Both the position numbers and the translations under genes were made by a program. From assembly GCA_030765045.1 (NCBI GenBank), contig CM060969.1:46770716-46834715 (forward strand): 64,000 bases of DNA, in the 5' to 3' direction. Source of the stretch: Tenodera sinensis. Its lineage: Eukaryota; Arthropoda; Insecta; Mantodea; Mantidae. Below the pieces are notes generated by a model. It saw only the letters and a program-made list of their open reading frames with translations, did not search any database and was not told where the DNA came from. Positions 1-10,829 of the stretch are shown one piece after another; position 1 is the stretch's first letter; each line of letters starts with the position of its first letter.

Positions 1-838
1 TACCTCCCTTTGTTCATTGTTTACCTTATCAACATATTTTCTCTTTCCCATGTTTCCTTCATTGATTTGTAATCTACCAGGGACCTTTTTTCCATTATAC
101 CACCAAAAAGTTTTTGGATTTCTATATCTTCAAACCTCTTTCTTATTATTTTCCAGAATTTGTTATGATTATTCTCCCCTCTCCTCCAGTAGTCCCCCAT
201 CCCATTTACTTCTAGGTTCTTTCGAACACTACTCGTTCCAGATTCCCTAAGACTCTTTTTCTGGTACTCTACACACTGCCTTAACAAATTATTTTTATCT
301 AAATTCTAAATCCTGTACCAAAATTTCAGAGCTCTTTCCATAATCATACCCTTCCTCGATATCCTTCGCATCTCCATCTACACTACTTCTCTTGCTGCCG
401 CACTTGGAAGACCCAACACTTCCCTGCAAAACATCCTATGAACTGTATCTATGGTTTCCTCCCTCTCATTCAGTCCCCATATTTCTATACCATAGACCAT
501 TTTTTGGTTCCACCACCATATTATAAATTTTTTCCTACTACTTGACCCCAATATTCGGTACTCTGTACTTACAACTTCTTATTGCTGACACAGCTCCTTT
601 CCGCTTTGTCAGTGCTAATTTATTTTGTCTCTCCCACCACCCAATCCCATCTAATTTTTCCACTTTTCATATTTACTCAATTTTGCTCCCTTCTTAAATA
701 CCATTATTTGTGTTTTCTCCTGATTTACAGTTAGGTTCCATTCATTGCAGTATTTATCTACCTCCTGCAGTGCTTACTTCAGACCATTTACTGTAATTGA
801 TCCTACTACCAGATCATCAGCGAATAGTAACCCAGGGA
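1..838 (-). pseudogene. LINE reverse-transcriptase remnant (C-terminal part)
   Basis: Read on the minus strand, the segment starts near 838 with a reverse-transcriptase active-site box (LLFADDLVVGS) followed by VDKYCNEWNLTVNQEKTQ. Both are typical of the palm and post-palm region of non-LTR retrotransposons. Further on come fragments resembling the usual LINE tail, such as FCREVLGLP with a WGLNERE-like stretch. Stops and frameshifts are frequent, so it is dead. It follows directly on an ORF1 fragment (840-1218), so the 5' part of ORF2 has been deleted. It runs off the left edge of the window. The clade cannot be named with confidence. Confidence 0.6.
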
Positions 839-839
839 T

Positions 840-1218
840 CATTCATCTCCATTCCCAGGTTTTGGATAAGAACTTGTTCAACCTCTTCTGCTGGCCAAAC
901 TCCTCTCCTCTCTTGTATCCCTATAAAGAACAAGTTACACTTTCGCTTCCTCTAGTCCAAACTTCCCATTTCAAATTTGACAGCATTCACCTCTCTTCTT
1001 ATCCCTTTGATTTCTTCTCTCACGTCCTCTTTTATTTGCCTGGCCTCTTTGTTTAAACTATCGCTTATCTGTTGCTCCATTCCATCCATTGATCCTATTT
1101 TTTCTGTGAGCTTTTCCAACAATACCTGGATGTCGTCCGGTCCCGGGTTCAATTCCTCTCCTCCTATCATTAAAAGTATCATAATGACACTCACTGCTAA
1201 TACATAACTTATCTCCAT
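840..1218 (-). pseudogene. LINE ORF1 with hydrophobic leader and 2A-like motif
   Basis: The frame opens with MEISYVLAVSVIMILLMIGG, a hydrophobic leader, and runs straight into EELNPGP, which matches the conserved end of 2A-like translational-recoding peptides (E-x-N-P-G-P). A charged helical stretch follows (DDIQVLLEKLTEKIGSMDG). After one in-frame stop near 952 comes FFIGIQERRGVWPAEEVEQ, similar to the ORF1 core of insect LINEs. The reading is then joined abruptly to reverse-transcriptase sequence near 838. N-terminal 2A-like motifs are known from several non-LTR elements. Whether this copy was ever functional cannot be seen. Confidence 0.55.
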
Positions 1219-1339
1219 ACCATCTCCAGGGTTCTTTTTTTTGCCAGATCCACTCCCATAGCTACTTATTCAACACTCTTTTCCTTTTCCCAATCCTATT
1301 TTTCACTCATAAAACCCTTCTACTTTTCCCATTCCTCGA

Positions 1340-1850
1340 CACTTCCACACTGCACTTTTCAATACTTTTGCACTCACTGACATCATCTTTCTGCCTTGTT
1401 TGGTGCTTGTTGATTCCTATTTGGCTCCAGCTGTCTCCCATACTGCTCTGCTTCTTGTGACTCTTGGCCATTGACTTCCCACTTTGGTTAGAAAGTAATC
1501 TGCCCATCTGGTCCTTTGGCATCCCACGCTTTGCAGGTCCCATATTGTGATGCAGCGCATGATCTGTGTGATACTTGTCCACCCCATTTCCATTTTAGGT
1601 TTTCTGCCCTTTCTAACACATCACACATTTTTGTCCTTCTTCTAAGTTACTCATTCCTGATTCGGTCTGTTACTGAAATTCTCCTTTGACACACCTGTAG
1701 CTTACTTTCTCAGTTTTTCTGTCAAGCTCCATGTCTGACAACTATAAAGCAGTGTTGGTATAACACATTTGTCTAGGATTTCTACTTTTGTACTTGCTTT
1801 TAGTTTCTTGCCTGTGAGTAAGAATGAATTACCTAATGCACTAAGATCAA
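1340..1850 (-). pseudogene. RTE-like LINE, C-terminal reverse-transcriptase fragment
   Basis: Minus-strand reading gives KVEILDKCVIPTLLYSCQTW near 1780, the classic block after the RT palm in RTE-type LINEs. Near 1450-1530 comes the C-terminal RWADYFLTKVGSQW with a following RSRAVWE-like segment, also typical of RTE elements. Several stops and frameshifts interrupt it. It is a short, old fragment with no preserved 5' end or tail. Confidence 0.55.
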
Positions 1851-2616
1851 GCGGACTGTGTGTATGCTTGCTATTTATACTATATTTCTTTATTACTGCA
1901 TTAATATGCCAAAGATCTATCCCTACTTCTCTATCCCATGTATCACTGTTTCCAAATAACTAATATGGAAAGGAAAAAAGTGCATTCCAAGCACCCACAG
2001 ATCCATCTGTTTTCATATACTTTCATATTAAATGTCGTATATTTGCTTCTTTTACTGCTACCTTTATCCTTTTGACTTAGATTTAAATTTAGAGTAGGTC
2101 TTCCTAACTGTTTAATTCTTATTTACTTGAGAAGAGTCTCTTTAATAGATATTCTAAAGAATTTCTTTGCACAACACAATATATGGACTTCAAAAGAAAT
2201 CCATCTTATACCACAGCAGCCTTAAACCAAATATTAACTTAGAGTGGCTACATTAACCATAGCACACTCATAGTGGCAAGTAGGAAAACCTGACGGAGCC
2301 TGTTGAAGTCTCATAGTAACATGTCTTTTCTTTAGATGAGATCATAGGAGCCGTTTGCTTACTGGCTTGCACTCTAAGTAAATAGGTGTAATATTGGTGT
2401 AATTTGTGCATTGTGCTGTAGCACATTAATGCATAACCATTGGGTGCCTCCAATATCTGTTACTATGGTATTGTACCAATAATGGAGCTACAAAAAATAG
2501 CCAAAGATCCAGTTACACAGTTGAAAATAATAGCCCCTCAACTTTACACAAACATGATTATTCAAGTATTTTTATAATCATTTCCAAAAGTAATTCTGTC
2601 ATTTTAGAGTAAAGGT
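1851..2616. other. No recognisable gene
   Basis: AT-rich sequence. Short frames exist on both strands but none resembles a protein I know, and no terminal repeats or tandem arrays are visible. Confidence 0.5.
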
Positions 2617-3320
2617 TGTGTTATAGTTGTTGTTTTCTAGTGCCTTGCATCTGGCAATGAAACCATTAGCATTCGTGCTTTCCAATACTTTTGAACTGCA
2701 GTTTCTTCTAATCTTAATGCTTCACAGGTCTTCAAGTGGTCTTTGTTCATTTCTGCTGGATCGTTACACAGGACACATATTGGCGAGGCTGAGATACCTA
2801 TTCTGTAGAGATGACTTGCTAAACAGTCGTGATTTGTCAATAGTCGGAAGGCTGCAACCGCTGTTTTCCTTGGTCTCTGGGGGATTATATCTGGGTTGGA
2901 AAGTAATGTAATCCATTTTTTATCTTTGGCATTTGTTTCTATTTCTTGTAGGTATGAATGAGAACATTTTTTAATGATCAAGCGTTTTATTGAGGAATAT
3001 GAGAAATTGAATTTAGACTTTTGTTTTATTGTTGTGCCTTTCTTTGCAAGTGAGTCTGCAGCTCCGTTCCCCATGACTCCACAGTGTGCTGGAATCCATT
3101 GGAGATGAACAGCCTTATTAACTTTTTGGAGCTGTGTTAACATTTTGTAGCATTCTCTAATAATTGTTATAGTACAACAATTACAAATATATATGTGAAG
3201 TGAAATCTTGAAACTGTTCCTTCTTCCAAGTTCCAATGGAGGGCAAGCCCACTGAAGCCCTTCCAGGCAATAAGATTTAATTATGTTATTAAGCTTTTGT
3301 GACACACATACCAAAGCCAA
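2617..3320 (-). pseudogene. LINE family RNH-1, RNase H and C-terminal zinc-knuckle region
   Basis: The minus-strand frame contains LQWIPAHCGVMGNGAADSLA, the end of a retrotransposon RNase H domain (HCG...N..AD.LA). A conserved C-terminal block follows (RPRKTAVAAFRLLTNHDCLASH) with a CVLC-x9-H-x4-C metal-binding motif. The 3' end carries a short AAC-repeat tail (plus strand TTGTTGTTTT near 2630). The upstream part is disrupted, so this is a 5'-truncated copy. Other copies of the same family are at 30057-30179, 30304-30432 and 40189-40915. LINEs with RNase H belong to the I/Jockey-related group. Confidence 0.75.
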
Positions 3321-4684
3321 TTACCCAAGATGTTTAGGATCATTATCATTAGTAGAGGGTGGATTTGACTGATCTGGTCTGTGATTTCAAGTTACTGATG
3401 CAAGGAGCATACTTCTTGGCAGGTCCGTAGCTAGGACTGAACAGTAGTTTTAGCTTAGAGTAACAGAAGAGAAACTGAAATGTAATTATGGAGAGAATGC
3501 AAATAAAGAAGGCGTAACATTTGCAGAAAGTGTTATGAAGTAAAAATTCCTTTCTTCTCATGCCTTTTAGCTCTTAATTATTAATGGAAATCTGCATTTC
3601 AAATTACATTGAAATTACCAGTAATCTTCAACAACTTTTTCCAGTAAAATCTGCTTTTAAAGGATTCCGTTTGTCAATCGCCTGCCACATATAACTCTTA
3701 CAAAACTTCATATGTTTCATACATGTACATTATGAAATATATTCATACATTACAGTTATCTACCTACTGCACAATTGTATGAGCTTATGATTTCATAGTT
3801 ATTTCAGGTCATATGATTTATGCCTCTACAACCCAACTTTGTATTTCTTTTATAAACGTATATTTATAAAATAAATTCCCATTTGAGGTTATTTATGTTC
3901 TGCACATCTACATGACCTCAGATTTCATAGTTATTTTAGGTATGACTCATTAATTAATTTGCTTCATCATAATATGAAATGGTATGATGTACAAGTTACC
4001 CAAATTTGTCATTTTGATTAAGAGTAGTTTCCTACCTTCTTGTACTCCTGTGAACAAAAAAATTAGTCTTGTCTAGAATGCATACATGCTTACATACATA
4101 CATACACATGGCATGACATGACAGGCAGACAGACAGACAGACAGTCAGTCAGACATACCTACTTGTTCAAAACTGCACATTATTTGGTACTTGTGTAGTT
4201 ATTCTCTGCCATTCAGGTAACCTGGCATTCCAGACATGATTCATGTATTTTTTTCCATGGGTGTACATGTATTGCTGGAATTTACCTCCATTGTTATCTT
4301 ATATGCATTGCCAACTACACAATTCAAACATTGTGCAACTTAGTCTGATTTTTATAAGAAGATACATGACAGCCGTCAGCTTCTCCATGTGGAGGACTGC
4401 AGCGTTGTCAAGAAGCAGATAGCAAGTTTATGCATACCACCTATTATTAATCCTCCATACTTGGAATATAAAACAAACATTTGGGTTTATCCCATGTCAG
4501 TAAAAACATGGAGATGTAATTCATATTAGTCTACTATGAAAACGAAGATAGCTCGTTCTCAATACAAATAAAGTAATTTGAATTCACTGGGTCTTTACGT
4601 CTTCACAGGTGCGATTCTCAGTGCCTATTTTGCAGTTTAATCTCTCTCTCACACATGATCATATATTGAAACTAAAATATAGAA
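3321..4684. other. No recognisable gene; one short microsatellite
   Basis: AT-rich DNA with no convincing coding sequence on either strand. A compound ACAT/CAGA microsatellite sits at about 4085-4150. Confidence 0.5.
4085..4152. repeat. Compound tetranucleotide microsatellite (ACAT)n-(CAGA)n
   Basis: A run of ACAT units grades into CAGA and then CAGT units. Confidence 0.85.
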
Positions 4685-4773
4685 TAAATATTATTATTTA
4701 TTTATGCCAACAAAATTACTATTGGTGTTTTTAAACACACAAGCCGTGTGTGGGCAATGTTTGAGAGGTAGAA
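4685..4773 (-). mobile_element. tRNA-derived SINE-1, 3' tail fragment
   Basis: Plus-strand ATTATTTATTTATGCCAAC... through GAGAGGTAGAAC matches, in reverse, the 3' body shared by at least six SINE-1 copies in the window (10690, 11151, 33413, 35636, 50042 and here). The tRNA-like head is missing. Confidence 0.75.
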
Positions 4774-4859
4774 CAAATATATTTGTGAGTAGGCATACCT
4801 CATTACCTAATTATAAAGGATGTATTCCTTACATATCAACCTCCTTGAAACTACATTGC

Positions 4860-5200
4860 CATCATGTTATTTTCCTCCTCCTCACTAAAATCGTTGCTGC
4901 AACTATTGCCAAGGTGGATAATCAGATCATCCACATAATCATAGATGATGCCGCCCAGTCGTCTGGCCTCTTCCAGTACTCTTTCCACGTGAATTACACA
5001 GTTCTTCCACTTTTCAGGTGACACCTCTTTTACTGCTTCCCTTGTGAGTTGTTCCACTTCAGCCATAGTGAATGTGTTATTATCTCTTGCAACATAGCCC
5101 TTTACTTCTGTCCAGATTAGAAGAATAGGGTTAAAGTGACAATGATAAGGAGGTAGTCTGGGGACATATTGACCATGTTCTTGTGTCAGTTTGTTGATAA
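4860..5200 (-). pseudogene. Tc1/IS630-type transposase, C-terminal half
   Basis: The minus-strand reading HGQYVPRLPPYHCHFNPILL followed by IWTEVKGYVARDN is the characteristic third-acid region of the IS630/Tc1/mariner DDE transposase family. The usual acidic residue of the NPIE motif is replaced by leucine here, so the protein would be inactive. An acidic tail follows. The left half of the same gene lies at 7934-8165 on the other side of an LTR element. The two parts were one gene before that element inserted. Confidence 0.75.
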
Positions 5201-5668
5201 TGTAACTTTTGGTGTGGGTGTGAAGTAAAGTAGACAGATGTAGTCTAGATAAAGAAACACTTTTATTTCCGTAAACAGTAACTTTGTACACTCGTTGCAA
5301 CAACAAGAAAGTCTTTTCCGATTCTCCAACAGCACGGCTTCGAACTCGTAACACAAAGAACTAACTCTTCTCCGTCGGCACGACTACTCAGCCTTCACAT
5401 ACGTCTGACTGACTCTTCTGTCGCACTTTACCGCTATTTATATCTCCCAGGCACTATTCTGGAAGCTTCAGGAACGTTCAGTTATTGCGGCGAGATATAC
5501 AAGGTAGAAGATTCCAGTAGCCTCTATCCTTTTCTCTCTTTCGGCAAGCGCCCCAACAATGCGGCCATTCTCTGTCTCTTTCCTTCGGCACCTTTGCGGT
5601 AGCGCCGACAATAATGCGATGGGTGACACTGCTGTTGTCGGCAATTAGATGCATCGGGCGCGGTGACG
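5201..5668 (-). repeat. 3' LTR of gag-only element copy 1
   Basis: Begins TGTAAC on the plus strand and ends at GGTGACG, where the other LTR has GGTGACA. It is a direct repeat of 7463-7933 with only small differences near its left end. Minus-strand gag coding continues a short way into it. Confidence 0.85.
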
Positions 5669-7388
5669 CTGCTCCCTCCTCAGAGCTGGTCGTCCCGACC
5701 AGCACTATCACTGCGGCATCTCCCTTGCGCCCCGGTGGGCTAACCCATCGAACCTCTTCTCCAGGAGGCACGATCCTAAGTATCGCTGTTGGATAGTGTC
5801 CCTTGGTCTGGGTAGGACGACGTATGCCATCCTGCTTCGAAATTCTACAACAGTACCGCCGGTCTTGACGGTCCCTCGTCCAGTTGCCCTTCTTCCTGGT
5901 GTGTTGACGGGCCATCCTGCGCACTTGGAAACGGCTCATTGGGTACCGTGTCCGCCGACCTCTCTGGCGCACCTTCGCAGCCACCTTGCTTCCGATGGGT
6001 CCGGCAACAAACCCCACCACATCCGCGCGAGTCGCGTCCACCGCTGCACTCGTGTTCACTCGTGCTCGGCACGGCCTCTCCTGTATCCTGCCGTCCACGA
6101 TGATGTCCACCATTCTTCCGTTCACGGCACTATGCGTCAGGTGATTGGATGGCTCCGACGGTCCCCCCATGTCCCACGCCAAGTCGGTTTTCGCGTGTTG
6201 CTCGTTTGCTTGTGCGCTTCCCTGCTGATCGTCTTCCACGTCATATCCTGTTTGGTTACGTACCCGACACACTCCTCCAGAGGATCCTCGATGACGTCCC
6301 TGAACTGCCCCTTTGTCTTCCCCGAGACGTACACTTTCGTTATCTGAAACGGGCGCAACTGTCGCCTCGGCCACTAGGTGCTTCCTCCCCGGGTCCGCGC
6401 TATTCCGTCTGCCCCTGGCATCCAGTACTTTGACGCTCTCGTCAACTCTTACTACCAGGGCGCCAAGACGTTCCCCGTCGTCCTCCACAACGTCCACATG
6501 CTGGCAGAGGTCTTCCACCTTTTCGCCGAGTTCTTCCACGTCTTCCGTCACGCCAATCAGTTCGCCGAGTTGTTCCACGTCTTCCGTCATGCCAATCAGT
6601 TCGCCGAGTTGTTCCACGTCTTCCGTCACGCCAATCAGTTCGCCGAGTTGTTCCACGTCTTCCGTCATGCCAATCAGTTCGCCGAGTTGTTCCACGTCTT
6701 CCGTCACGCCAATCAGTTCGCCGAGTTGTTCCACGTCTTCCGTCACGCCAATCAGTTCGTCGAGTTGTTCCACGTCTTCCGTCATGCCAATCAGTTCGCC
6801 GAGTTGTTCCACGTCTTCCGTCACGCCAATCAGTTCGCCGAGTTGTTCCACGTCTTCCGTCACGCCAATCAGTTCGCCGAGTTGTTCCACGTCTTCCCTC
6901 ATATCATCTGAAACGGGCGCAACTGTCGCCTCGGCCACTAGGTGCTCCCTCCCCGGCTCCGCGCTATTCCGTCTGCCCCTGGCATCCAGTACTTTGACGC
7001 TCTCGTCAACTCTTACTACCAGGGCGCCAAGACGTTCCCCGTCGTCCTCCACGACGTCCACGTGCTGGCAGAGGTCTTCCACCTTTTCGCCGAGTTCTTC
7101 CACGTCTTCCGTCACGCCAATCAGTTCGCCGTCAATTTTCGCCGATAATCCGTCTTCATCTCTTTCAGCTCGGCAACGAGGTTGTTTCTCGTCTTTATTT
7201 CTTCTTTCAGCTCGGCAAAGAGGTTGTCGTTTCTCGTTTTCATTTTGGCAGCGAGGTTGTCGTTTGACGTTTTCATTTTGGCAGCGAGGTTGTTGGTTGC
7301 CGTCTTCATCTTGGACATTTCTGTCTTCATTTCGGCGAATAATTCTTTCATCATTGCCATCATCCTGGTTTCCGAATCTCCCTCCATC
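5478..7388 (-). pseudogene. Gag-like coiled-coil protein, frameshifted
   Basis: The likely start is the ATG at 7388 (MEGDSETRMMAMMKELFAEM). A coiled-coil N terminus follows. Comparison with the copy at 53156-54934 shows a one-base deletion near 7148 that breaks the frame. The remainder (from 7115 down) is open for over 500 codons. It holds nine or ten tandem 13-residue units of the type VTEDVEQLGELIG, a duplicated block (EDLCQHVDVVEDDGERLGAL), a basic region rich in Arg, and the junction IVPPGEEVRWVSPPGRKGD near 5760. No zinc knuckle is visible. It is called gag only from its position between LTRs and its composition. Confidence 0.65.
6540..6905 (-). repeat. 39-bp minisatellite inside gag
   Basis: About nine near-identical 39-bp units, each coding for a 13-residue heptad-like repeat. 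The related copy at 54.8 kb has only one unit, so the array arose after the two lineages split. Confidence 0.9.
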
Positions 7389-7439
7389 TTGGTTCTAACG
7401 TTGCACTTCTGACGATGTAATGAAACTAGAAGTAATTCG

Positions 7440-7461
7440 ACGAATCCCACTTCTGACACCA
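7440..7461 (-). promoter_or_regulatory. Primer binding site, tRNA-Leu type
   Basis: On the minus strand, one base inside the 5' LTR, TGGTGTCAGAAGTGGGAT is complementary to the 3' end expected for a tRNA-Leu including CCA. The collagen-bearing copy has a matching site at 54947-54967. Confidence 0.8.
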
Positions 7462-7462
7462 G

Positions 7463-7933
7463 TGTGACTTTTTCTTGTGTGGGTGTGAAGTAAAGTAGAC
7501 AGATGTAGTCTAGATAAAGAAACACTTTTATTTCCGTAAACAGTAACTTTGTACACTCGTTGCAACAACAAGAAAGTCTTTTCCGATTCTCCAACAGCAC
7601 GGCTTCGAACTCGTAACACAAAGAACTAACTCTTCTCCGTCGGCACGACTACTCAGCCTTCACATACGTCTGACTGACTCTTCTGTCGCACTTTACCGCT
7701 ATTTATATCTCCCAGGCACTATTCTGGAAGCTTCAGGAACGTTCAGTTATTGCGGCGAGATATACAAGGTAGAAGATTCCAGTAGCCTCTATCCTTTTCT
7801 CTCTTTCGGCAAGCGCCCCAACAATGCGGCCATTCTCTGTCTCTTTCCTTCGGCACCTTTGCGGTAGCGCCGACAATAATGCGATGGGTGACACTGCTGT
7901 TGTCGGCAATTAGATGCATCGGGCGCGGTGACA
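7463..7933 (-). repeat. 5' LTR of gag-only element copy 1
   Basis: Direct repeat of 5201-5668. On the minus strand it runs TGTCACC...GTCACA, the TG...CA ends expected of an LTR. Confidence 0.85.
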
Positions 7934-8165
7934 CTAATGTATTTTGGGTTGGGTTTATTTTGCTTTATTAGCAGCAGCAATTCCCATTTTCTCATAGCAG
8001 TGTCACATGCTACATTATGACAAGTGAGCCACTCTTAAAATTTGTGGTTTGGTGTTGCTGTTAATGGGTGCCTTATCTATTTGGACCATGTGGTATATGG
8101 GACATCATCCATAACAATCACACTAGTGGTGCAGTTTTTGTAATTATTATTAACGTTGTGTCTTT
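7934..8165 (-). pseudogene. Tc1/IS630-type transposase, middle part
   Basis: Minus-strand reading gives SVIVMDDVPYHMVQIDKAPI after one small frame correction. This is the second catalytic-Asp region of IS630/Tc1 transposases, which usually read VIDNAPYHSVQ. Stops follow. It continues, across the inserted LTR element, into 5200-4860. Confidence 0.65.
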
Positions 8166-8810
8166 GAGCTATTGAGATCTTTGTGATCTCAGGGTGTGGT
8201 AACGGATGGAATGAAAAATCACACGATCTTTCTTCACCACAATGTATTAGTTTATTAACACTTTTTCGATATTTTACATTAAATAATTCCTCTTAGCACC
8301 GTTCTAAATGATTTAAATCTTTTCACTTTTTTATTTAAAGTGGAACGAAAGCTTGATGAATCTGGTAATGTTCTACGATGTTCACACTACCTAAATATGT
8401 TCTTTCACCTCGATTACACACACGCTAATGGGCAGATTATGGCATCACCTCATGTGACACCGCCTTTTTCGTATACATCCGCGTATGCGTCCACCAAATA
8501 GTTCTTTCTTGTTAGGGAAGCGATCCCTAACCATCCTCCCCTACTTTTATTATGGAACACGTATAATTCTAATATTTATGCATATATATTAAAATCAAAT
8601 ATGGAAAGATTTATGACGTCTTTGGACAAACTTAGTTGTTTGTAACAATGAACATTATTAACACGTTTTCGTCATTTGACCAACACATACCAACATCAAA
8701 AAACAAATTACACTTTCAACAAATATTCACATAAACGATTTTCTTTTGGGGTCTTCTAATATTCTGTCTCACTAGATTGCAGAATTTTTGGGAGTAACTG
8801 ATCCTTAAAC
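8166..8810 (+). mobile_element. PLE-A non-coding terminal region
   Basis: A 640-bp AT-rich segment ends in TTTTGGGGTCTTCTAATATT followed by CTGTCTCA. Related copies are at 27840-28160, 30690-31325, 46590-46900 and, inverted, at 63946-64000. Two of the five abut GIY-YIG sequence of the same Penelope-like family, so I take it as the untranslated or pLTR part of PLE-A. No protein frame is present. Confidence 0.5.
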
Positions 8811-8839
8811 CATTTGTAGAAATTATCATGGTCCATACA

Positions 8840-9345
8840 TGGCTTCTACAGTCACAGCAGTATCTGAATTTATACTACTGTGTTTAAAAATTTTGAGTAA
8901 AACTAAACGTCATCTAGAAACCAGAATAAAAGAACTTTTTAGAAATATTAAATATAAACAAACTGATAAATCAGCTGTGGCAGATCATTTTTGGTCATTT
9001 AATCATGAAATTAATCCACAAGTTAAATTATTAAAGCAATTAAGTAATCCTATAGATTTAATGGTTTGGGAAAACATTTTTATTTTAAAAAACAGGAACC
9101 GTGTCAGGAACTTCGAATTATCATCTATAGATTGTATTTATAAATTTTTGTTTCAAGAGATTGGTAAATAAAAATTGAATAAGAGTATTTGTTTTTCAGG
9201 AAAAAATAAAAGATTGTAGCTTGGTAACGAATTTGTTTATATGGCTTTGAGAATGAGCTGGACACAGCTTGAAACCCAGGGTCAGCAAATAATAACAGCA
9301 TTACTAAGATAAGTGAAGTTTTTAGTTTCTAATTTCTTACTTTAG
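8840..9345 (+). pseudogene. PLE-A GIY-YIG endonuclease fragment and 3' end
   Basis: The frame contains TKRHLETRIKELFRNIKYKQ, then DKSAVADHFWSFNHEINP, the C-terminal part of the GIY-YIG nuclease of Penelope-like retroelements. The N-terminal YIG part is lost (compare the fuller copy at 31923-32228). After the stop at 9171 the 3' region runs to TAAGATAAGTGAAG..., a terminal sequence repeated at about nine places in the window. Confidence 0.7.
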
Positions 9346-9357
9346 TCAGTTTGTGAA

Positions 9358-10430
9358 TTTTTAGATTTATCAAAAGCCTTTGACAGCGTATCTCACAATA
9401 TCTTGATCATGAAGCTCTCTTGCTATGGTATATGAGGCAGGATGTATGATCTCCTAACCTCCTCTTTGCAAAATAGAAAACAATGTGCAGAAATATACTG
9501 GAAATATGGAGATTGTTTGAGAAAATGCAAGTCAAATTATGAATTGGTTAGAACAGGAGTACCTTAAGGATCAATTTTAGGTCTCCTTTTATTCTTAATA
9601 TATGTAAATATCCCATATCTCCAGTTTATAATCTTATTTTCTATGCTGATGATACATTGTTTGTATGCTCAGGCAAAAACTTAGAACAAATGGAAATTAA
9701 AAGCTGTATCTTCTCTTCTAAGACTGCCTGACTACTTAAATTTTTCTCAACTTAAATTTAATTTAGATAACACAAAATGCATTCTCTTTCAACTTAGGGA
9801 GCAGGATATACTTGTAAAATAAAGTTTAAAGGTTTACAAATTGAACAAGTAAACAGCACCAAATTTTTAGGAATTATTGTTGACAAGAATCTAAATTACA
9901 ATGAACACATAAATGACCTCTGTAAGAAATTAAATACCTGGTTGTATTACTGAGGAAGCTAGCATCCATGTAAACAATGACTTACTGAAACCTATTTACT
10001 ATGGAATGATACGCTCACTCATTGAGTGTGGGATAGAAATTTGGGGTGGTACATCCATGGAAAATTTAAAAAGAATATCAGTAACTCAGAAAAAAGCCTA
10101 AGGTGTATATTTAGATTTAAAAAAAATGGTGCCACTCAGTAAAGCAAGTATTTAAAAATAACATTTTAACAGTAGTATCATTATATGTTTACAGACTAAT
10201 ATTGTTAATTGAAAAGAATAGGAAGCAAAGTAACCTAAATAAAGATTATTGTACATATAATACAAGGGGTATATATAACTACTATAGGGTATGTATAATA
10301 AAAGCTGCAACAAGCAAAGACCTTTTTGTCAGAGATGCTATCCTATTAAATAAACTCCCAGAATTTAACATATCTGCACAAAGCAATGCCTTTAAACTGC
10401 TGTTAAAAATACCTACCAAATAAAAGCTGA
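9358..10430 (+). pseudogene. LINE reverse transcriptase (CR1/Jockey-like), decayed
   Basis: Plus-strand fragments in order: FLDLSKAFDSVSHNIL (RT box), GVP-GSILGLLLFLIYVN, FYADDTLFVCSGK (catalytic YADD), IECGIEIWGGTS, and a C-terminal NKLPEFNISAQSNAFK. The frame is broken by several stops and shifts. The order of motifs is that of a non-LTR element without a visible RNase H. The 5' end is truncated just before the first RT box. Confidence 0.75.
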
Positions 10431-10689
10431 ATTATAGTATTTATATAACTTTGTATATAGTATATTGTGTAATTATTGTATTAGCATCATAAATTGCAAT
10501 TTTAATGTGCTCTTATCTTAAAAACAAAACGTTAATTGTTAATCAAAATGTTATATTGACGAAGCTGAGTCTTGAATTAAGTTATGGAAGATTGCATACT
10601 GAAGTGCTTTTGGGTTGAAATTATTGTTTTTGATGTAGTTGTCTACATGTGTTTTGTTTCCTAAATGATGCCCAAGAAAGATATTGTAA

Positions 10690-10817
10690 GGTAGAACTGG
10701 AACTTAAAAATTCAATGTATTGAATTTTTAACTTCCAGTTCTACCTCTCAAACTTTGCCCACATGGCTTGTGTGTTTAAAAACATCAACAGTAAGTTTGT
10801 TGGCATAAATAAATAAT
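10690..10817 (-). mobile_element. SINE-1, fold-back copy
   Basis: Flanked by a 12-bp duplication AAGATATTGTAA (10678-10689 and 10818-10829). The unit begins with the inverted sequence GGTAGAACTGGAACTTAAAA and then repeats its reverse complement, continuing into the normal SINE-1 3' tail. The TSD encloses both arms, so the inverted form was made during insertion. Confidence 0.85.
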
Positions 10818-10829
10818 AAGATATTGTAA

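Larger units (their letters stand above)
5201..7933 (-). mobile_element. Gag-only LTR retrotransposon, copy 1 (no collagen block)
   Basis: Direct repeats 5201-5668 and 7463-7933 (about 470 bp, almost identical) flank a GC-rich internal region encoding one gag-like protein. There is no protease, reverse transcriptase or integrase, so it must be mobilised in trans. On the minus strand the LTR begins TGTCACC. A primer binding site follows one base inside the 5' LTR at 7440-7461, and a purine-rich tract precedes the 3' LTR. The flanks are ATAA and CTAA, a possible 4-bp target duplication with one change. It sits inside a Tc1/IS630-type transposase. The internal region is nearly the same as the collagen-bearing copy at 52967-55163, but the LTRs differ. 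Confidence 0.8.

Noticed and set aside
4704..5021. Plus-strand 105-codon frame
   Set aside because: It joins the SINE-1 tail to the antisense of the Tc1/IS630 transposase and has no independent support.
6540..6905. CRISPR array
   Set aside because: The units are directly adjacent coding repeats with no spacers, and the DNA is eukaryotic.
6313..7398. Long plus-strand serine/proline-rich frame
   Set aside because: It is the antisense of the gag minisatellite and its flanks. The minus-strand gag reading is supported by the PBS, LTRs and the second copy.
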